NCBI GenBank assembly: GCA_016617785.1
Contig: JADILM010000005.1
Coordinates: 682,001 to 746,000 of the forward strand
Direction of reading: 5' to 3'
Source of the DNA: Sporobolomyces roseus
Taxonomy: Eukaryota > Basidiomycota > Microbotryomycetes > Sporidiobolales > Sporidiobolaceae
DNA: 64,000 nt
Shown here: one piece after another, positions 27,671-40,200 of the stretch
Layout: each line of letters opens with the position of its first letter
Position numbering within the stretch: the first letter of the stretch is position 1
Notes under the pieces: model-generated
The model's database searches: none
Seen by the model: the letters and a program-made list of their open reading frames with translations, nothing else
Told to the model about the DNA's origin: nothing
Made by a program: the position numbers and the translations under genes

Positions 27671-28330
27671 CTATTGAGGCATCTCTTCGTCTTCATCTTC
27701 TCTTGGTCGTTCTACCTTAGGCTTGGGATATTTGCCTGTTGTCGTATCGTTCGTAAAGTCAGCAAGAGATGAAGGAGACTTTCAGAGAACAGGTCGACGA
27801 ACCATCAGGACCTTTGAAGCTGACTCCGACTTCTTCCGCTTCCGACCTGTACCAACAAGACTTTCGAATATCAGTCTCTTCGCATATAGAGAGAGATTGA
27901 GCGAAAGCATGAAAACGTACAATCCCAATTTATCCGCCGTACTCTTCTCGTCGCTCAACCTAATCCATTTCTCCTCCCCTCCCTCTTCTACCTGCTCACT
28001 CGGTTCCAATCTCCACAACGCGATATCCTTCGCACTCTTTGGTAATTCAATCGTAGGTTCAGAGTCTGCTGTCGCTCTGAGAGCGGACAAGAGAGTTTCT
28101 CGTAGTGAGGAGAGAGTCGCTTTGTTGTCGACTGGGAGGAAGATCGTAGCTATAGAGAGAGTAGATCTGGGGTCAGTAGAAGAGCTCTAGGGAGGAGGGA
28201 GAGAGGGAGGAAGAATGACGTTACTTTTTGAGAGTTTGAAACGAAGACAAGTCAAAGGATGTTTCGGCTGAGGCGAGGGTAGGATCAGTAGAGCTCATCA
28301 GAGGTCAGGAGAGAGCTATAAGTGTACCAT
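27671..28330 (-). CDS. Unrecognised 127-residue protein, start-codon-only first exon
   Basis: Five exons, complement(28328..28330), (28225..28267), (27921..28149), (27803..27846) and (27671..27735), sum to 384 nt and give 127 residues. Exon 1 is only the ATG. The opening sequence (MPKHPLTCLRFKLSKTTIF) runs into LPVDNKATLSSLRETLLSAL, which looks like strand-turn-helix as in a beta-grasp (ubiquitin-like) fold, but this is only an impression. The C-terminus is acidic (EDEDEEMPQ). I do not recognise the family. An alternative start at 28298 is possible, but the frame it needs reads less naturally. It shares a 97-base or shorter upstream gap with the divergent mitochondrial RRF gene. Confidence 0.6.
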
Positions 28331-28422
28331 ATTTATCGAAAGTGAAGCGTTAGAGATCAAGAACTGCGATTCGCAATTCTCATCTTCAACTTCAACTGCT
28401 CACTCCAAGTCAGACTCGAAAG

Positions 28423-29537
28423 ATGTCACAACGAGCTTTATATTCCCTCCTACGACCCATCTTACGCTCGACTTGCACCCCCCCTCGTCCCTTCTTCCTC
28501 ACTCCTCTCCCTTCTTCTTCTCCCTCGCTCCTTCTCCTCCGATCAAAGAAGACCAAAGCCTCTTCAAAATCCTCTGCTCAAAAGTTTCAAGAAGGAGATG
28601 AAGATTATCAGAGTGGACCAGGTAAAGGTAAAGGTGGGAAAAAGGGCAAAGGGAAAATGTTGACAGAGGAGGAATTGACCGATATGCAACTACCTGGAGA
28701 GAAGTTCGAGTTGAAAGTGTTGGAGGATAAGATGGGAGAGGGAATTGAGAGGTTGAGAGTTAGTCTCAAACAGGTTGTCGGGAGGGTAGGCAGAGTTTCA
28801 CCAGGTACGCTCCTTTGGCTCTCTTCACTTCAGTCGCGTGGGAAGCATTGACTGAACTAAGGGAGTGACGTACAGCTCTGTTGGATAACGTCAAAGTAGA
28901 GACCCCGGAAGGAAAGAGACCCTTGAACGAGTTCGCGACAGTTTCAGTCAAAGATGGGAAAGACCTCCTCGTAACTTGCTATGAAGAATCCGTGCGATCC
29001 CTTCCACTTTATACAGTCTCTCTTCATCAGCTGACTGTAGCAAGTGTATGATCGTGCAGGGAGTGAAACCCGTCACAGCAGCGATCTATGCCTCACCTTT
29101 GAACCTAACTCCTCAACCCTCCGGTTCGACTTCAATCAGAGTTCCCGTCCCAAAAGCAGATTGGGATAAACGACAAGGATTAGTTAGGGACGCTCAGGAT
29201 TTGTGTGAGAAGGCGAGGATCGCGATTAGACAGGTTAGGTACGATGGTCAGAAAGAGATCAAGAAGGATTTGGATGGAAAAATTATCGGCAAAGATGAGG
29301 CGAGAGGTGAGGTTAAGAACGTAGGTCGATCATCTATGTTGAGCCATCCTGGTGATTGAGCTCACGAGTAATCCATCGGTCTACAGCTCGATGAAGCGAC
29401 GAAGAAGAAGACTGCTGAAGTAGACAAGATCTTCGAGGACGCTAAGAAAGTGTACGTTGACCCTGAGACGTTTTCCTCCCTACACCATCACTCACTGATG
29501 CATGCTGCGTCGTCGGAACAGGTTGATGGACGAGTAA
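28423..29537 (+). CDS. RRF1: Mitochondrial ribosome recycling factor
   Basis: The frame reads a presequence-like N-terminus (SQRALYSLLRPILRSTC), a Lys/Gly-rich linker, then the RRF fold. This includes a helix with LKVLEDKMGEGIERLRVSL, the LLDNVKVETPEGKRPLNEFA strand region, SIRVPVPKADWDKRQGLVRDA, and a C-terminal helix with EVKNLDEATKKKTAEVDKIFEDAKK. It ends LMDE at 29537 after a last intron. RRF works with mitochondrial EF-G2 to split post-termination ribosomes. The canonical RVGR-type motif of domain I is represented by ERLRVSLKQVVGRVGRVSP. Several short introns. Its divergent neighbour starts 92 bases upstream. Confidence 0.88.
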
Positions 29538-29901
29538 AAAAGCAACATCTCGACAGTAGATTTCGCTCGCAATTGGATATATCCCGAATCGTAGCTCACA
29601 CGAGTCAAACCGCATCGACGTAACAACATTTTGTCAACTCGGTAGAGCTCATCGCCGCGTCGAGAGATGTAGAATTGGAGCAGAGAGATGTGTGACATTG
29701 AATCGAGTCAGGACTGCGGATCTTGCGAGACACCATCGACTCGTACAGTTCCTGGTCGCACTGAGTCATGAGCGCACCTTCTGTGGAACCCCTGCAATAA
29801 CCGAGAGCATCGAGCGATGAAAGGTTTAGCGAAACTTGCGAATTTCGAAACTTTGCATCTCTTCCACCTCACTTCACTCTCGAAAGCGCCTTTCACCCAT
29901 A
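29538..29901. other. Intergenic: RRF 3' end and EFL1 promoter
   Basis: A 364-base gap between two plus-strand genes. No gene-like frame or RNA seen. Confidence 0.4.
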
Positions 29902-32900
29902 ATGTCCAATTCAGCAAGTATACCTCCCAACAGGACGCGGAATCTGTGTATCGTAGCTCATGTTGAGTTAGTCTGACCTCATCCTTTTTCATCTCTCATC
30001 CTTTGTACTCCTCTCTGACCCTCTCTATTCACTGTGAACAGTCATGGAAAGGTTTGTAACTCTCCTGTGTATCTATGAAGACTCTAGCTGATGGCGGAGA
30101 GAGTTGTCAACAGTCTTCATTCGCCGATTCTCTCCTAGCAGCAAACGGTATCATTTCATCTCGATTAGCTGGAACAATTCGTTACCTGGACTCACGGGAG
30201 GATGAACAAGAACGTGGGATTACTATGGAATCATCAGCAGTTTCATTACGATGGAGAATTCCAAAAGATGTTAAAGAAGGTACGCTCTCCTCCCTCGAGG
30301 TTACGGAGGGATCAAGCTGATGAGAGAGGGAGGGAGAACAGGAGAGGAACCAGTGATGGAGGATTTCAAGATTAATTTGATTGATACTCCGGGACATGTC
30401 GATTTTTCGAGCGAAGTTTCAACCGCTTCGAGGTTGTGCGATGGTGCTTTCGTTCTCGTCGATGCTGTAGAAGGTGTCTGTACACAGGTGAGTCCTCGTC
30501 CGTGGTCAATAGTGCTGAATCGAGCTGATATAGATCGGCTTGAAACTCGCAGACAGTGACAGTTTTACGAACCGTCTATCTCTCACATCTCCGACCTATC
30601 CTCGTCATCAACAAGCTCGATCGACTCATCACAGAACTCAAACTCTCCCCTACCGAAGCCTACCACCACATGCAACGAATCATCGAGGATGTCAACGCCG
30701 TCGTCGGTTCTTTCTACTCGTCTGAACGCATGGAGGAAGATTACAAACGACGAGATCGACAAGATTTACCCGACGCCGCTCCGGAAGAAGATTACGAAGA
30801 ACGAGATGACGCGAGTTTATACTTTGATCCGGCCATGGGCAACGTTTTGTTCGCTTCTGCGATTGATGGATGGGCATTCAGGATCTCGAGGTTCGCTCAG
30901 TTGTACTCGACGAAATTGGGAATGAGTGAGAAGGTATTGGGGAAGGTTCTTTGGGGTGATTGGTTCTTGGATATGAAGACGAAAAGGGTCATGAACAGGA
31001 AGAAGATGGAACAGAGTGGAAAGAAACTCAAACCTCTGTTTGTTCAGTTCATTCTGGATAATATTTGGGCTGCTTACGATGCTGTCGTCTTGAACAAGTA
31101 CGTTTTCTCGTTTCCTCAATCTCTTGGGAAACGCAGAAAAGCTGACCTCCGATCCCTTCGCTTCTTTCCTCAGCAACCCGGTCAAAGTAGACAAGATTGT
31201 CGCAACACTCGGCACGAAAGTACGACCACAAGATTTACGAGCGAAAGACACTCGCAACCTACTCCTCACGATCTTCTCTCAATGGCTCCCTCTCGCCCCT
31301 TCCGCATTCCGCGCTATAGTGGACAAGATCCCCGCCCCCGCTTCCGCCCAATCCTTCCGTATTCCTCGCATGCTCCATCCCGAGATCGGTCACCTCGACG
31401 ATGATGTCGCACCGAAAAACAAACTCGAATCTGATCTTTACTCTGGAAACACTGCGGACGACGCCCTACAAGTTGCGTATGTCAGCAAGATGTTTGCGGT
31501 GAAAGTTGAGGACTTGCCGGAGAATCAAAGGAAAGCGTTGACGGCAGATGATTTGAGAGCGAGGGCGAAAGCGGTCAAAGAAGCTAGGGAGAAGAGAGAG
31601 AGGGAGGGCCAAACTACTGATAGTGATGGAGTTGCGAGGGAGAGTTTAGTGAACGATGAGAACAATGGAGAGGGAAAGACGGCAGAAGCAGAGGAGGAAG
31701 AGGATCAGGACAAACCAACGAAACAAGATGCATTGATCGGATTCGCTCGACTTTATTCGGGAACGATCTCGCAAGGTCAAGAACTTTACGCCGTCTTGCC
31801 CAAATACAATTCAGACCTCTCCCCGACACATCCTTCGAACGTCAAGCATCTCTCGAGGATCAAGGTGGAGCAGCTTTACATGATGATGGGACGTGAACTT
31901 TTGGCGGTCAAGGAAGTTCAGGCGGGTAACCTGTTTGCGGTTGGAGGATTGGAAGGAATCGTTCTGAGGAATGCTACGCTTTGTGGAACTGGAAAGGGTC
32001 ACGGTACGAAGGAAGGCAAAGAGAGGGACGAGGATAAAGAATGTTTGGTCAATTTGGCGGGAGTTTCACAGAATGTACGCTTACTCTCCCATTATCAGCC
32101 GCTTGTCATTGTACTGATGGGTCTGTGGACTGTACAGTCTGCACCTATCGTTCGAGTCGCTCTCGAACCTCAAGATCCCTGTACGCTCTATTTTCCACTC
32201 GAGCGAAAATCTGCTGTTCAATTACTGATCGTTACCTTCTTCCGACAGCCGAGATGTCAAAGCTCGTCGAGGGTCTTCGCTTATTGAATCAAGCAGATCC
32301 CTGTGTCGAGACTCTGGTACAAGCGACTGGAGAACATGTCATTCTCACTGCGGGAGAACTGCATCTTGAGGTGAGTCGCGATTGCTTCGTTCAGTCTATG
32401 ATGTCTTTGACTGAATTCTCCTCATCACCTCACAGCGTTGCCTGAAAGATCTTCGAGATCGATTCGCTCGTATTGAGATTACCGTTTCACCTCCTATCGT
32501 TCCTTTCCGAGAGACTGCTGTGCACGGTATCGGCAAGTCCTGAGCTCTCTCATTCGCTTCTCGAGACGAGGCTAATGGGTTGTCCTCATCTTCTTGCAGA
32601 TATGGCTGCCCCCAAGTCTCAAGGTCAAAAACGAGGAACGATTCTCGGTTCAGTTCAATCTGGTCTCGTCGACTTCTCCATTCGCGCAGTACCTCTTCCT
32701 GTCGATGTCACAAACTTCCTCGCTACCAACATGCGAACTTTGAAGCGACTACAACGAGACCGACGACAAGGACAAGCTGAGGACGATTCAGAAGAAGTCA
32801 CCGGAGATAACGTCGAGGGAGTCGAAGTAGTCAAACCTGAAGAGTTCTGGTCGACTCTCGAGGACTTATTACAGAAGGCAGGCCGAGAATGGGCGGGATT

Positions 32901-34113
32901 GGCAGATCAGATTTGGGCATTCGGACCTCGTCGAGTTGGACCAAACATGCTTATCGATCGAACAGAAGGTGCTCCTCGATCGTTAGTCACCTTTCCCTTG
33001 ATCTAAGCTCACTATAAGCTCACCTCGTACGTCTCAACGACTGCAGACTCCGACGACGACTCGAACGACAAGCTGCTCTTCCCTCAGCTCTCGCAACTCC
33101 CGGTTCCGCTCTCGAACCACCTAAGACTCCCACCGATCCTTCACTCGGTCAAGAATTCTCAGCCTCTGAACAACCAGCAGCAGAACTCGACATATCAACC
33201 CTCAAAGCCTCCCTTACCGAAGTCGATACCTCGAGTGAAGCGATGCAAACTTTACCGGACGTCAAGGAGCTAGACGAGAACTTCGACACTGCTTTCCAGC
33301 TATCAACAAATCGTGGACCACTCTGTGCGGAGCCCGTCATTGGAATGGCTTACTTTTTCGAGAAAGTTGTGCTCAATGCCGAGGATCTCGAAATCGCTCA
33401 AGGTGAGTCTCGACTCTCAAGCTCTGTTTCTGACTTCGAGCTCACTCTCTCGCTGTGCATAGTGAGATCGAAATGGTCCAACGCTCGAGGTCAACTAATC
33501 TCTGCCGCTCAAGAAGCTTTCCGAAACGGTCTTCTCGATTGGTCTCCTCGACTTCAACTCGCGATGTACACTTGCGATATCCAAGCGACTGGAGAAGTCC
33601 TCGGAAAGGTGTATGGTGTCGTCGCGAAACGAAAGGGTCGTATCGTTTCAGAGGAAATGAAAGAAGGAACTGCTTTCTTCACGGTTTCTGCTCTTCTACC
33701 GGTTGTCGAGTCGTTTGGGTTTGCAGATGGTAAGCTCAAGCTTTCCTCGATTGAGATCCTGAGAGTTTGCTGACATTGCGATTCTCTCCTCTTTCGAATA
33801 GAGATCCGAACTCGCACATCTGGTGCTGCTTCCCCTCAACTCGTCTTCAAAGGATATGAAACCCTCGATCAAGATCCTTTCTGGGTTCCAACAACGGAAG
33901 AAGAGCTTGAAGATTTGGGAGAGAAGGCTGATAAGGAGAACATTGCGAAAAAGTACATGGAGGCAGTTCGAAGGAGAAAGGTGGGTATTCGTCCTGATCA
34001 GATCTTGTACTTGAAAGGAACGCTCATCAACTTCGAGAACTCCACAGGGTATGGCCGTCGAGCGAAAAGCGGTCTTGTTCGCAGAGAAGCAAAAGACTAT
34101 CAAGAATTACTAG
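29902..34113 (+). CDS. RIA1: EFL1/Ria1 ribosome-maturation GTPase
   Basis: Efl1 is an EF-2-like GTPase that, with Sdo1/SBDS, evicts Tif6/eIF6 from pre-60S subunits in the cytoplasm. The start [20 protein letters not shown] leads into the P-loop [19 protein letters not shown]. Switch [14 protein letters not shown] and the G4 motif INKLDR follow, then EF-2 domains with the long Efl1-specific acidic insert ([13 protein letters not shown]). The C-terminus is [17 protein letters not shown]. The P-loop is built across an unusual 10-nt microexon (30042..30051, T CAT GGA AAG), with flanking exons ending GTTGA at about 29955 and restarting at 30114. About 1,050 residues in more than ten exons. The stop is at 34111..34113. 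Confidence 0.93.
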
Positions 34114-34237
34114 AGCTTTCTCGATCTGTAGATGTCAACTCAATCTCGCAGCATTGTATCTTGTACTTTCTATCGCACTCTACATGGATTCGCGACACCC
34201 GAGAGAGAGGGGGAAGATAGAGAATGCAGTGCTGTCA

Positions 34238-36887
34238 TTAGGCCTTGACGCAATAAAACGATAATCCAAATCTACACCTCTCAACCTCATCCACCAACCT
34301 CCTATCATCACTCTCCATCCATCGATCTTCCTGTTTGATCTCACTCTGTTTGACCGTTTTCCACAACTTGTCGAATTTCGCTTTCTTCGCTGACAAAGTC
34401 GACATCAAACGAGGATCGGAATGACCCGTGAAGATGATCAATGCTGTCAGTGGAGGAAGGGATGCATGAAGTTTCGCTAATTGTGTGTTGAGCGTTGAAT
34501 GAACAGATTGGATCTCTTCTTCTGATGGACCGGAAGTTGTGGGAGTTGGTAGAGCGTCTGAAGTGGGTTTAGGTGCGGAAGATGCTTGTGACCCTGTGCA
34601 CTCCGAGTTTCCCGATATCAGTCACATCGCTCATTGAGATGGAGATAGTGGGAGAAGGAGAGACTCACAACCGAGAGTATGACTCAGATCCATAAATCTC
34701 GCAATCGTCAAATCGTGAGACTCGACATTCTTCATGACTCCTTCCAACACCTCCTCATCATTCTGACATGCCACTGCCGTCGTCGCTTTCGCACCGTGCC
34801 ATTGCCCAGGTGTACCATGATCGATCACGACAGAAGTTTTCGGATCTTGTCCTCTCGATAATCGCTCAAAGATCGTCTCTTGATCAGTAACGAATTCGCC
34901 GAATCCTGGACCTGTCAAATCGTTGCCGCCTTCGATCAGCTCGAACTGAGTCAGAGGGGATCGAAAGAAAGATTAAAACTGACCTTTCTGCATCTTCAAA
35001 TTGAGTAACTCGACACAAGTCCTCGCATCCTCCTCACTATCGTGACCTCCCACAACTTTCCCATCCCCTCCCTCGACTGCATTTCCCTCCACAACCGCTG
35101 ATACTCCCACATTAGTCTGAATTTCTTTCTTGAGCCATTTCTGAGCCAACCATTTCAAGCTCGCTTTGAAAGGAGGTCCTCGAGGGTGTTGGTAGATCAC
35201 TGAGGTGTCGATTATATAGGTGTGAATCAACTATGGATGGAGAAGCAGTTAATAGAGTAAGGGGGAGAGAGGGAGTGAGAGAGGATGGTAAACGGACTTT
35301 GAGAACTCGTAAATCTGATTCGAGAGAGTGACCGAGGAGAATCGTTTGATAATCGATTAACTCTGAGAGATCCTTCTGTACGTCCTCGAGAGTCGTCGTG
35401 ACATCTCGTAACATTTCTTCGGTTAGACCAGAGAATCTGTACGAAACACATCCAGAAATCAGTCTTGTGGACTTGAAGCAGACTGAAAAAGTGACTAGGT
35501 AACGTACCGTGTGAGATAATCCGTGATGGGTTTGGCAGGTTTGACGAGTTTATCATAAACTCTCACTCCTTTTTGATCGACTATCGATAACCTCGCCAAT
35601 TCAGATCCATCTTCCGTCAAGCACTGTGTCAAAACCTCTACTCTCAGTTTCATTCTTCATCTGCAACTGGAAAGTTTGAAAGAGAGAACGCACCATCTCG
35701 CAATCCAACCCGAAAACTTTTCTCAATTTCCCTTCTTCCAACTCTTTGTACGGTGCCTCTACCCACCCATCCTCTTTCTTCCACTCCTCAAACGTATGCA
35801 CAACATTCTTCTCTCCCGTAGGTAATGGTTGCGGTAAAGTCGAAGGAGTTGGATAATTCTGTTCAAACATTTGATCTGGTGAAAGTAAATAAACTGATGG
35901 ATCGACCGTTTTCAATTGCTGACCCCCTACTCCACTCCCCCTCATCATCATCAGTAACCTCTCACTCACTCAATCAGAAGACAAGAGAGAGAGGGGAACT
36001 TACTTTCTTTCCTTGCTTTTTCCCTCCTATCTTTCTCACCAGAGGTCAAAGGACAAGTAGTGAAACTTTGATAACCACTATGCATCCTATTCTTTTCACC
36101 GGGTGCTTTCGTAGGACAAGCATGACTGAACAATTTTTGAAAGATTGGGAGATTCGACGAGGGGGTATCTGAGCCGACTGGTGCGGTTAGGCCGAAAGGG
36201 ATATTGGTTGAGAGAGGAGGTTGGGGGATTCCTAGGGTTGAGGAAGTTATGCCCGGGATCATGAGGGCTACTACTCGTTGAACGTTGCTACGATTCTGTA
36301 GAGAGGAGGATGGGTTAGAGGGAAGTGAGGAGAGAGAAAGAGAAGGGAGGAAATACGAACTTTGACGAATAACCAGGGTTGCGCTTTATCGTTTGCTAAG
36401 AGATGTAGTACGAAGTCTCGTACATCCTATATCGACACCTGGATCAGCCTATACTCTCATGGCTGAGTTGTAGATGGGAGGTAAAGGGGAGGTTTTCACC
36501 TTTATCTGAATCGTTCTACCACCTTGAAACCCTCTCGTATCGAATGAGAAACTCGGTGGGTTCTCCTATAGACACTGTCCTACCCATCAGTGTTCCTCTC
36601 AAGCTGTAAAAGAGTCCGAGTGACCTTACTAGAGCTCTCTGTAATTCCTTTCTTCGTTTCTTTGCCTTTCCTTTATCCAATTTCGATTCAAGTTTCCCTC
36701 CTACCGTTTCCAATACTTTTGAATGAGCATCTACTGATGGGTCTGCTCCTGGAGTGTCATCGTTGTCTGATTCTGAGGATAGTTTTCTTTTTTTGTTGAG
36801 AGATGAAGGGGAGGATAGAGGGACTGAGGGAATTGCTGGTGGGAGCGCTGGAGTGGCCTTTGAGGCTGTACGTGACTTCTTGCCCAT
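34238..36887 (-). CDS. REX1: Rex1/Rnh70-type DEDDh RNA exonuclease
   Basis: Family of 3'-5' exonucleases that trim 5S rRNA, 5.8S rRNA and tRNA-Arg precursors in the nucleus. The three exonuclease motifs are present: FGLDCEM (ExoI, Asp and Glu), LLGHSLESDLRVLK (ExoII) and GGHDSEEDARTCVELL (ExoIII, His and Asp). The linking KLVKPAKPITDYLTR|FSGLTEEML and IDTSVIYQHPRGPPFKASL stretches are typical of REX1. The N-terminus from 36887 (MGKKSRTASK) is Lys/Ser-rich with an NLS-like KKRKLSS. The C-terminal ~150 residues contain a degenerate RRM-like stretch (LTALIIFTGHSDPRLMS). About ten short introns. It diverges from the MAPKKK gene across 412 bases. Confidence 0.9.
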
Positions 36888-37299
36888 CTTTGAGGGAAGT
36901 AGGAGGTGGTAGCAAGGAGAGCGAACCTTCTCGCTAACAGTTTACTTTCGGTTCAAAGGTTCAATCTCTTCCACTTGACTCGCACAACTCAGATAGACCG
37001 GACAACACAAGGGAACAATAGTAGATCACCAGCAGAACACAGTAGACTCGAAGTGGAGTGCTCGGCAATTCCGTTTTGATTCAATTTCATCTTAACGTCA
37101 GTCTTTCATCTCTCTCTCTATCCCACATTCACCGTGTACTGATAGAGAGTAGAACTCGGAGACTAGCCCTAACCTCCTAGTGCGCAACACCTCAAGGAAG
37201 ACGACTCTCCCTCTGTTTCGGCTCTCGCGGGTTCAGCCTTTCCTCCCTCTCTCAATCAACTCTTAGTTTCTCCCCTCCCTTTCCACCTAGAATCCTCCA
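36888..37299. promoter_or_regulatory. Divergent promoter, REX1 and SSK2-type MAPKKK
   Basis: A 412-base gap between the divergent starts at 36887 and 37300. C/T-rich tracts near 37206..37290 precede the MAPKKK start. No named binding site can be assigned. Confidence 0.5.
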
Positions 37300-40200
37300 A
37301 TGCCTTCCCGAGCACCACCCTCGGCCTCTGCCTCTGCCCTCTCCAAAGCAAACGCGAAAGCACAAAGACAAGCGGGACTCGACGCATCTCACGCAATCGC
37401 GAAACGACGAGCTACTGGTCGATCATTCGTCGGAATCGGGAGGGCAGGCGATGGCGGACCGATTCATGGTGCCATGTATGATGCGGATGATGACCCTGAT
37501 CGATTGTATTATTCGAGGGGTTTGGGCAGGTTGGATTCAGAGGAGGATAGTGGTGATGAGGATTCGGATGTACCAGGCGAAGGGGACGATGCTTGGGATG
37601 AGATAGAGGTACGCTCGACTCATTGGATCCACGCATACTACTCTGAGGTTAACGTGATCGGGTTGAATTCGAGCGTAGAACCAAGATATTGAAGATGGAG
37701 ACGCCGACGAAGATGATCATTTCCATTTACCTGGAAGTAGTCGACCTGGATTACCCACCTCTTCAACCTATCGACGACCGTCTGTCTCGTACGACTTGAA
37801 CCCAGCAGACTACGTCCCCCCAATCGAAGAAACCGATTCCGATTCAGAAGATGATCAACCCGAAGTTAAACAACGATTCGAATGGCAACACATGTTGAAC
37901 AATGTCCTACAAGGCAACGTACTCAAATCTGAAAAGACTCGATTATCGACCGCTTCATTATCAGGAACTAAATCACTCAAGAATGGATTCAACGATGGAT
38001 TCAATTCGACGAAACGTCAGAGGGCTTACGCGATTTGGTTATTGTTGAGAGCGAAAGTGAGGGGTAGAACTTCGGATGAAGAGAGTCGATTCTTGGAGGA
38101 AGCGAGGTCGAAAGTCGATGATGTGATTGATGAATTGGCGAAATTCAAGGTGGTAGAATTGGTTCAGGAACCGGGAGGGATCTATCTCGATGCTGGAGTC
38201 GTGCAGAGGAACGCGGCGGATCAGGTCTCGTCATTGTTGAAGAGGATTGATTGGTGTGAATCGCTGTATCCGAGTAGGAGAGCTTTGGCATTGGAGAAGG
38301 ATCGGGTCGTTAGTGATGAGATTATTCGAAGGTTGGATGCGTTGAGGACTTGGCAACAGATCACGAAGCGGTTAAAGGTGACAGTGGGGATCTTGAAGAA
38401 GTGGACAGGGAGTGATTGGGAGAAATTGTCGAGGCCGGGAACTTTCGAAGATCCAGAGAAGAACGCTTCGAACGCGACAGCGGGAGGAGCGAACGACAGA
38501 GGATTCATCGCCGTCATCGTTCGGGAAGATTCACTTCAATCGACTTTCGAGAAACGAATCTTGACCGACCTTTACGCTTTGGTCGACACGGCGAAATCGG
38601 CAATTCTCGAACTTCAACCTGTCTTCTCCGCTATGAACCTACCGGGATTCACGGAGGACCTCTTCCGACTCGCCATCTTCCCTTCTCGACTCGCTCAAGA
38701 AGCCCTACGAACTACCCTCGAATCCGTCTCGAACATTCACGATCCCTCTGTCGTTCTCATCGATCAACTCACCGCCGATTTGAGGAAAGGATTAGAAGTA
38801 GCGTGTCAGATCAAACGACAGTACACGGAACTCGCTACGCCAGATCCAGAAGCTGGTTGGTCGTTGCAAGATAGGTTGGATGGGTACGAGGAGACGTTAC
38901 TGGCGACTTTGAGGTTCTTCTTCAAGCTACTCCATTGGAAGTTGAAGAGTCCGAGCAAGGCGATTTACTTCAAGGAGACGGAAATTGTCGAGAATGAATG
39001 GGGATTCTTGAGTAACGTGACGGAGGAGATCGATAGTGGAGATTTACTCGTTGGAGAACATTTCAGGTTCGTCGAGCGTTTCCGCTATCAACGTCAATCC
39101 ATAATACTGATAGGAGATATCTTTGTCGAACAGCACTCTCACTCATCGATTGCTCGTCCGAGTCATGTCCTATTTTGAGACTCAACTTCAAGTCCTCGAA
39201 GCGCGCGACATGACTGCACAAGAGATGTTGAGATGGTTCAGTCAGACTCTCGACAACGTTCGAGCTCGTCATCGAAAACTACTTCGTTTCGGAAAGTGAG
39301 TTTAGTCTTTTCTTTCTGAGTTCGTATCCTTGCAAATTGAATTAACTCTCTTCCTGCACCCGACAGAACCATGCTTCAACGTTTCGAGAACTCGGCAGAG
39401 TATTCACTCGACAACATCGACTTGACGACCTTCATCAACAGCCTCATCGCCTCAGACCACTTCATGATCTACACTGGTACTTTCGAACGAGAAGGAATCT
39501 ACATCATCGGCGACCCATCTCTTCACGAACATCCCGATATCGCTCGCAACATCCTCGCTCGATGCTTCAGCAACAACACTCAAGGAGACGCCGTCGATTT
39601 CCCCGAACACCCGATGCACTACGTCCTCCTCCTTTCCCCTCGCGAACCTTTCATGTGGACTGGTCGAGTCATGAATCTCGAGTTACCGAAACTCGACTTC
39701 GACCTCCGAGAACGTCGAGTTCGACTCGTTTCCGATGGACCGGCAGCTCGACTCGCTCGTTCGAAGCAAACCTTCGTCGATCTCTTCCCCGCCTTCCGTC
39801 GCAACATCCTCGTCGAACAGAAAGCGCATCTCGCTGGAGTCAATCGGGAGACGAAGAAGATTGGACGAGCGATCTTCAGGTTGGCGGAAACGTTCCTCAA
39901 TGCGGTCGATCGAGTTCGAGCAGTTTCATCTAGGAAACAAGATCAAGGTCCAGAACTCCTCGGGTCCTACTTCACCTTCGCAGCAGATCTCGGTACTCGT
40001 TCCCTTCGATACCTCGAACCAGCACTTCGGAGTCGTTACGTCCTCGCCCTCATGAAATTCTCGATTCAATGGATCGCCTTCATCTGCGACGATTGTGTTC
40101 CTACCGATCCTCGAACGTTCAAATGGGCCGTCGCTGCACTCGAATTCGCCATGGGAATGACCAAGAACGACAACATCCTGAAGTTCTCCGAAGACGAATT

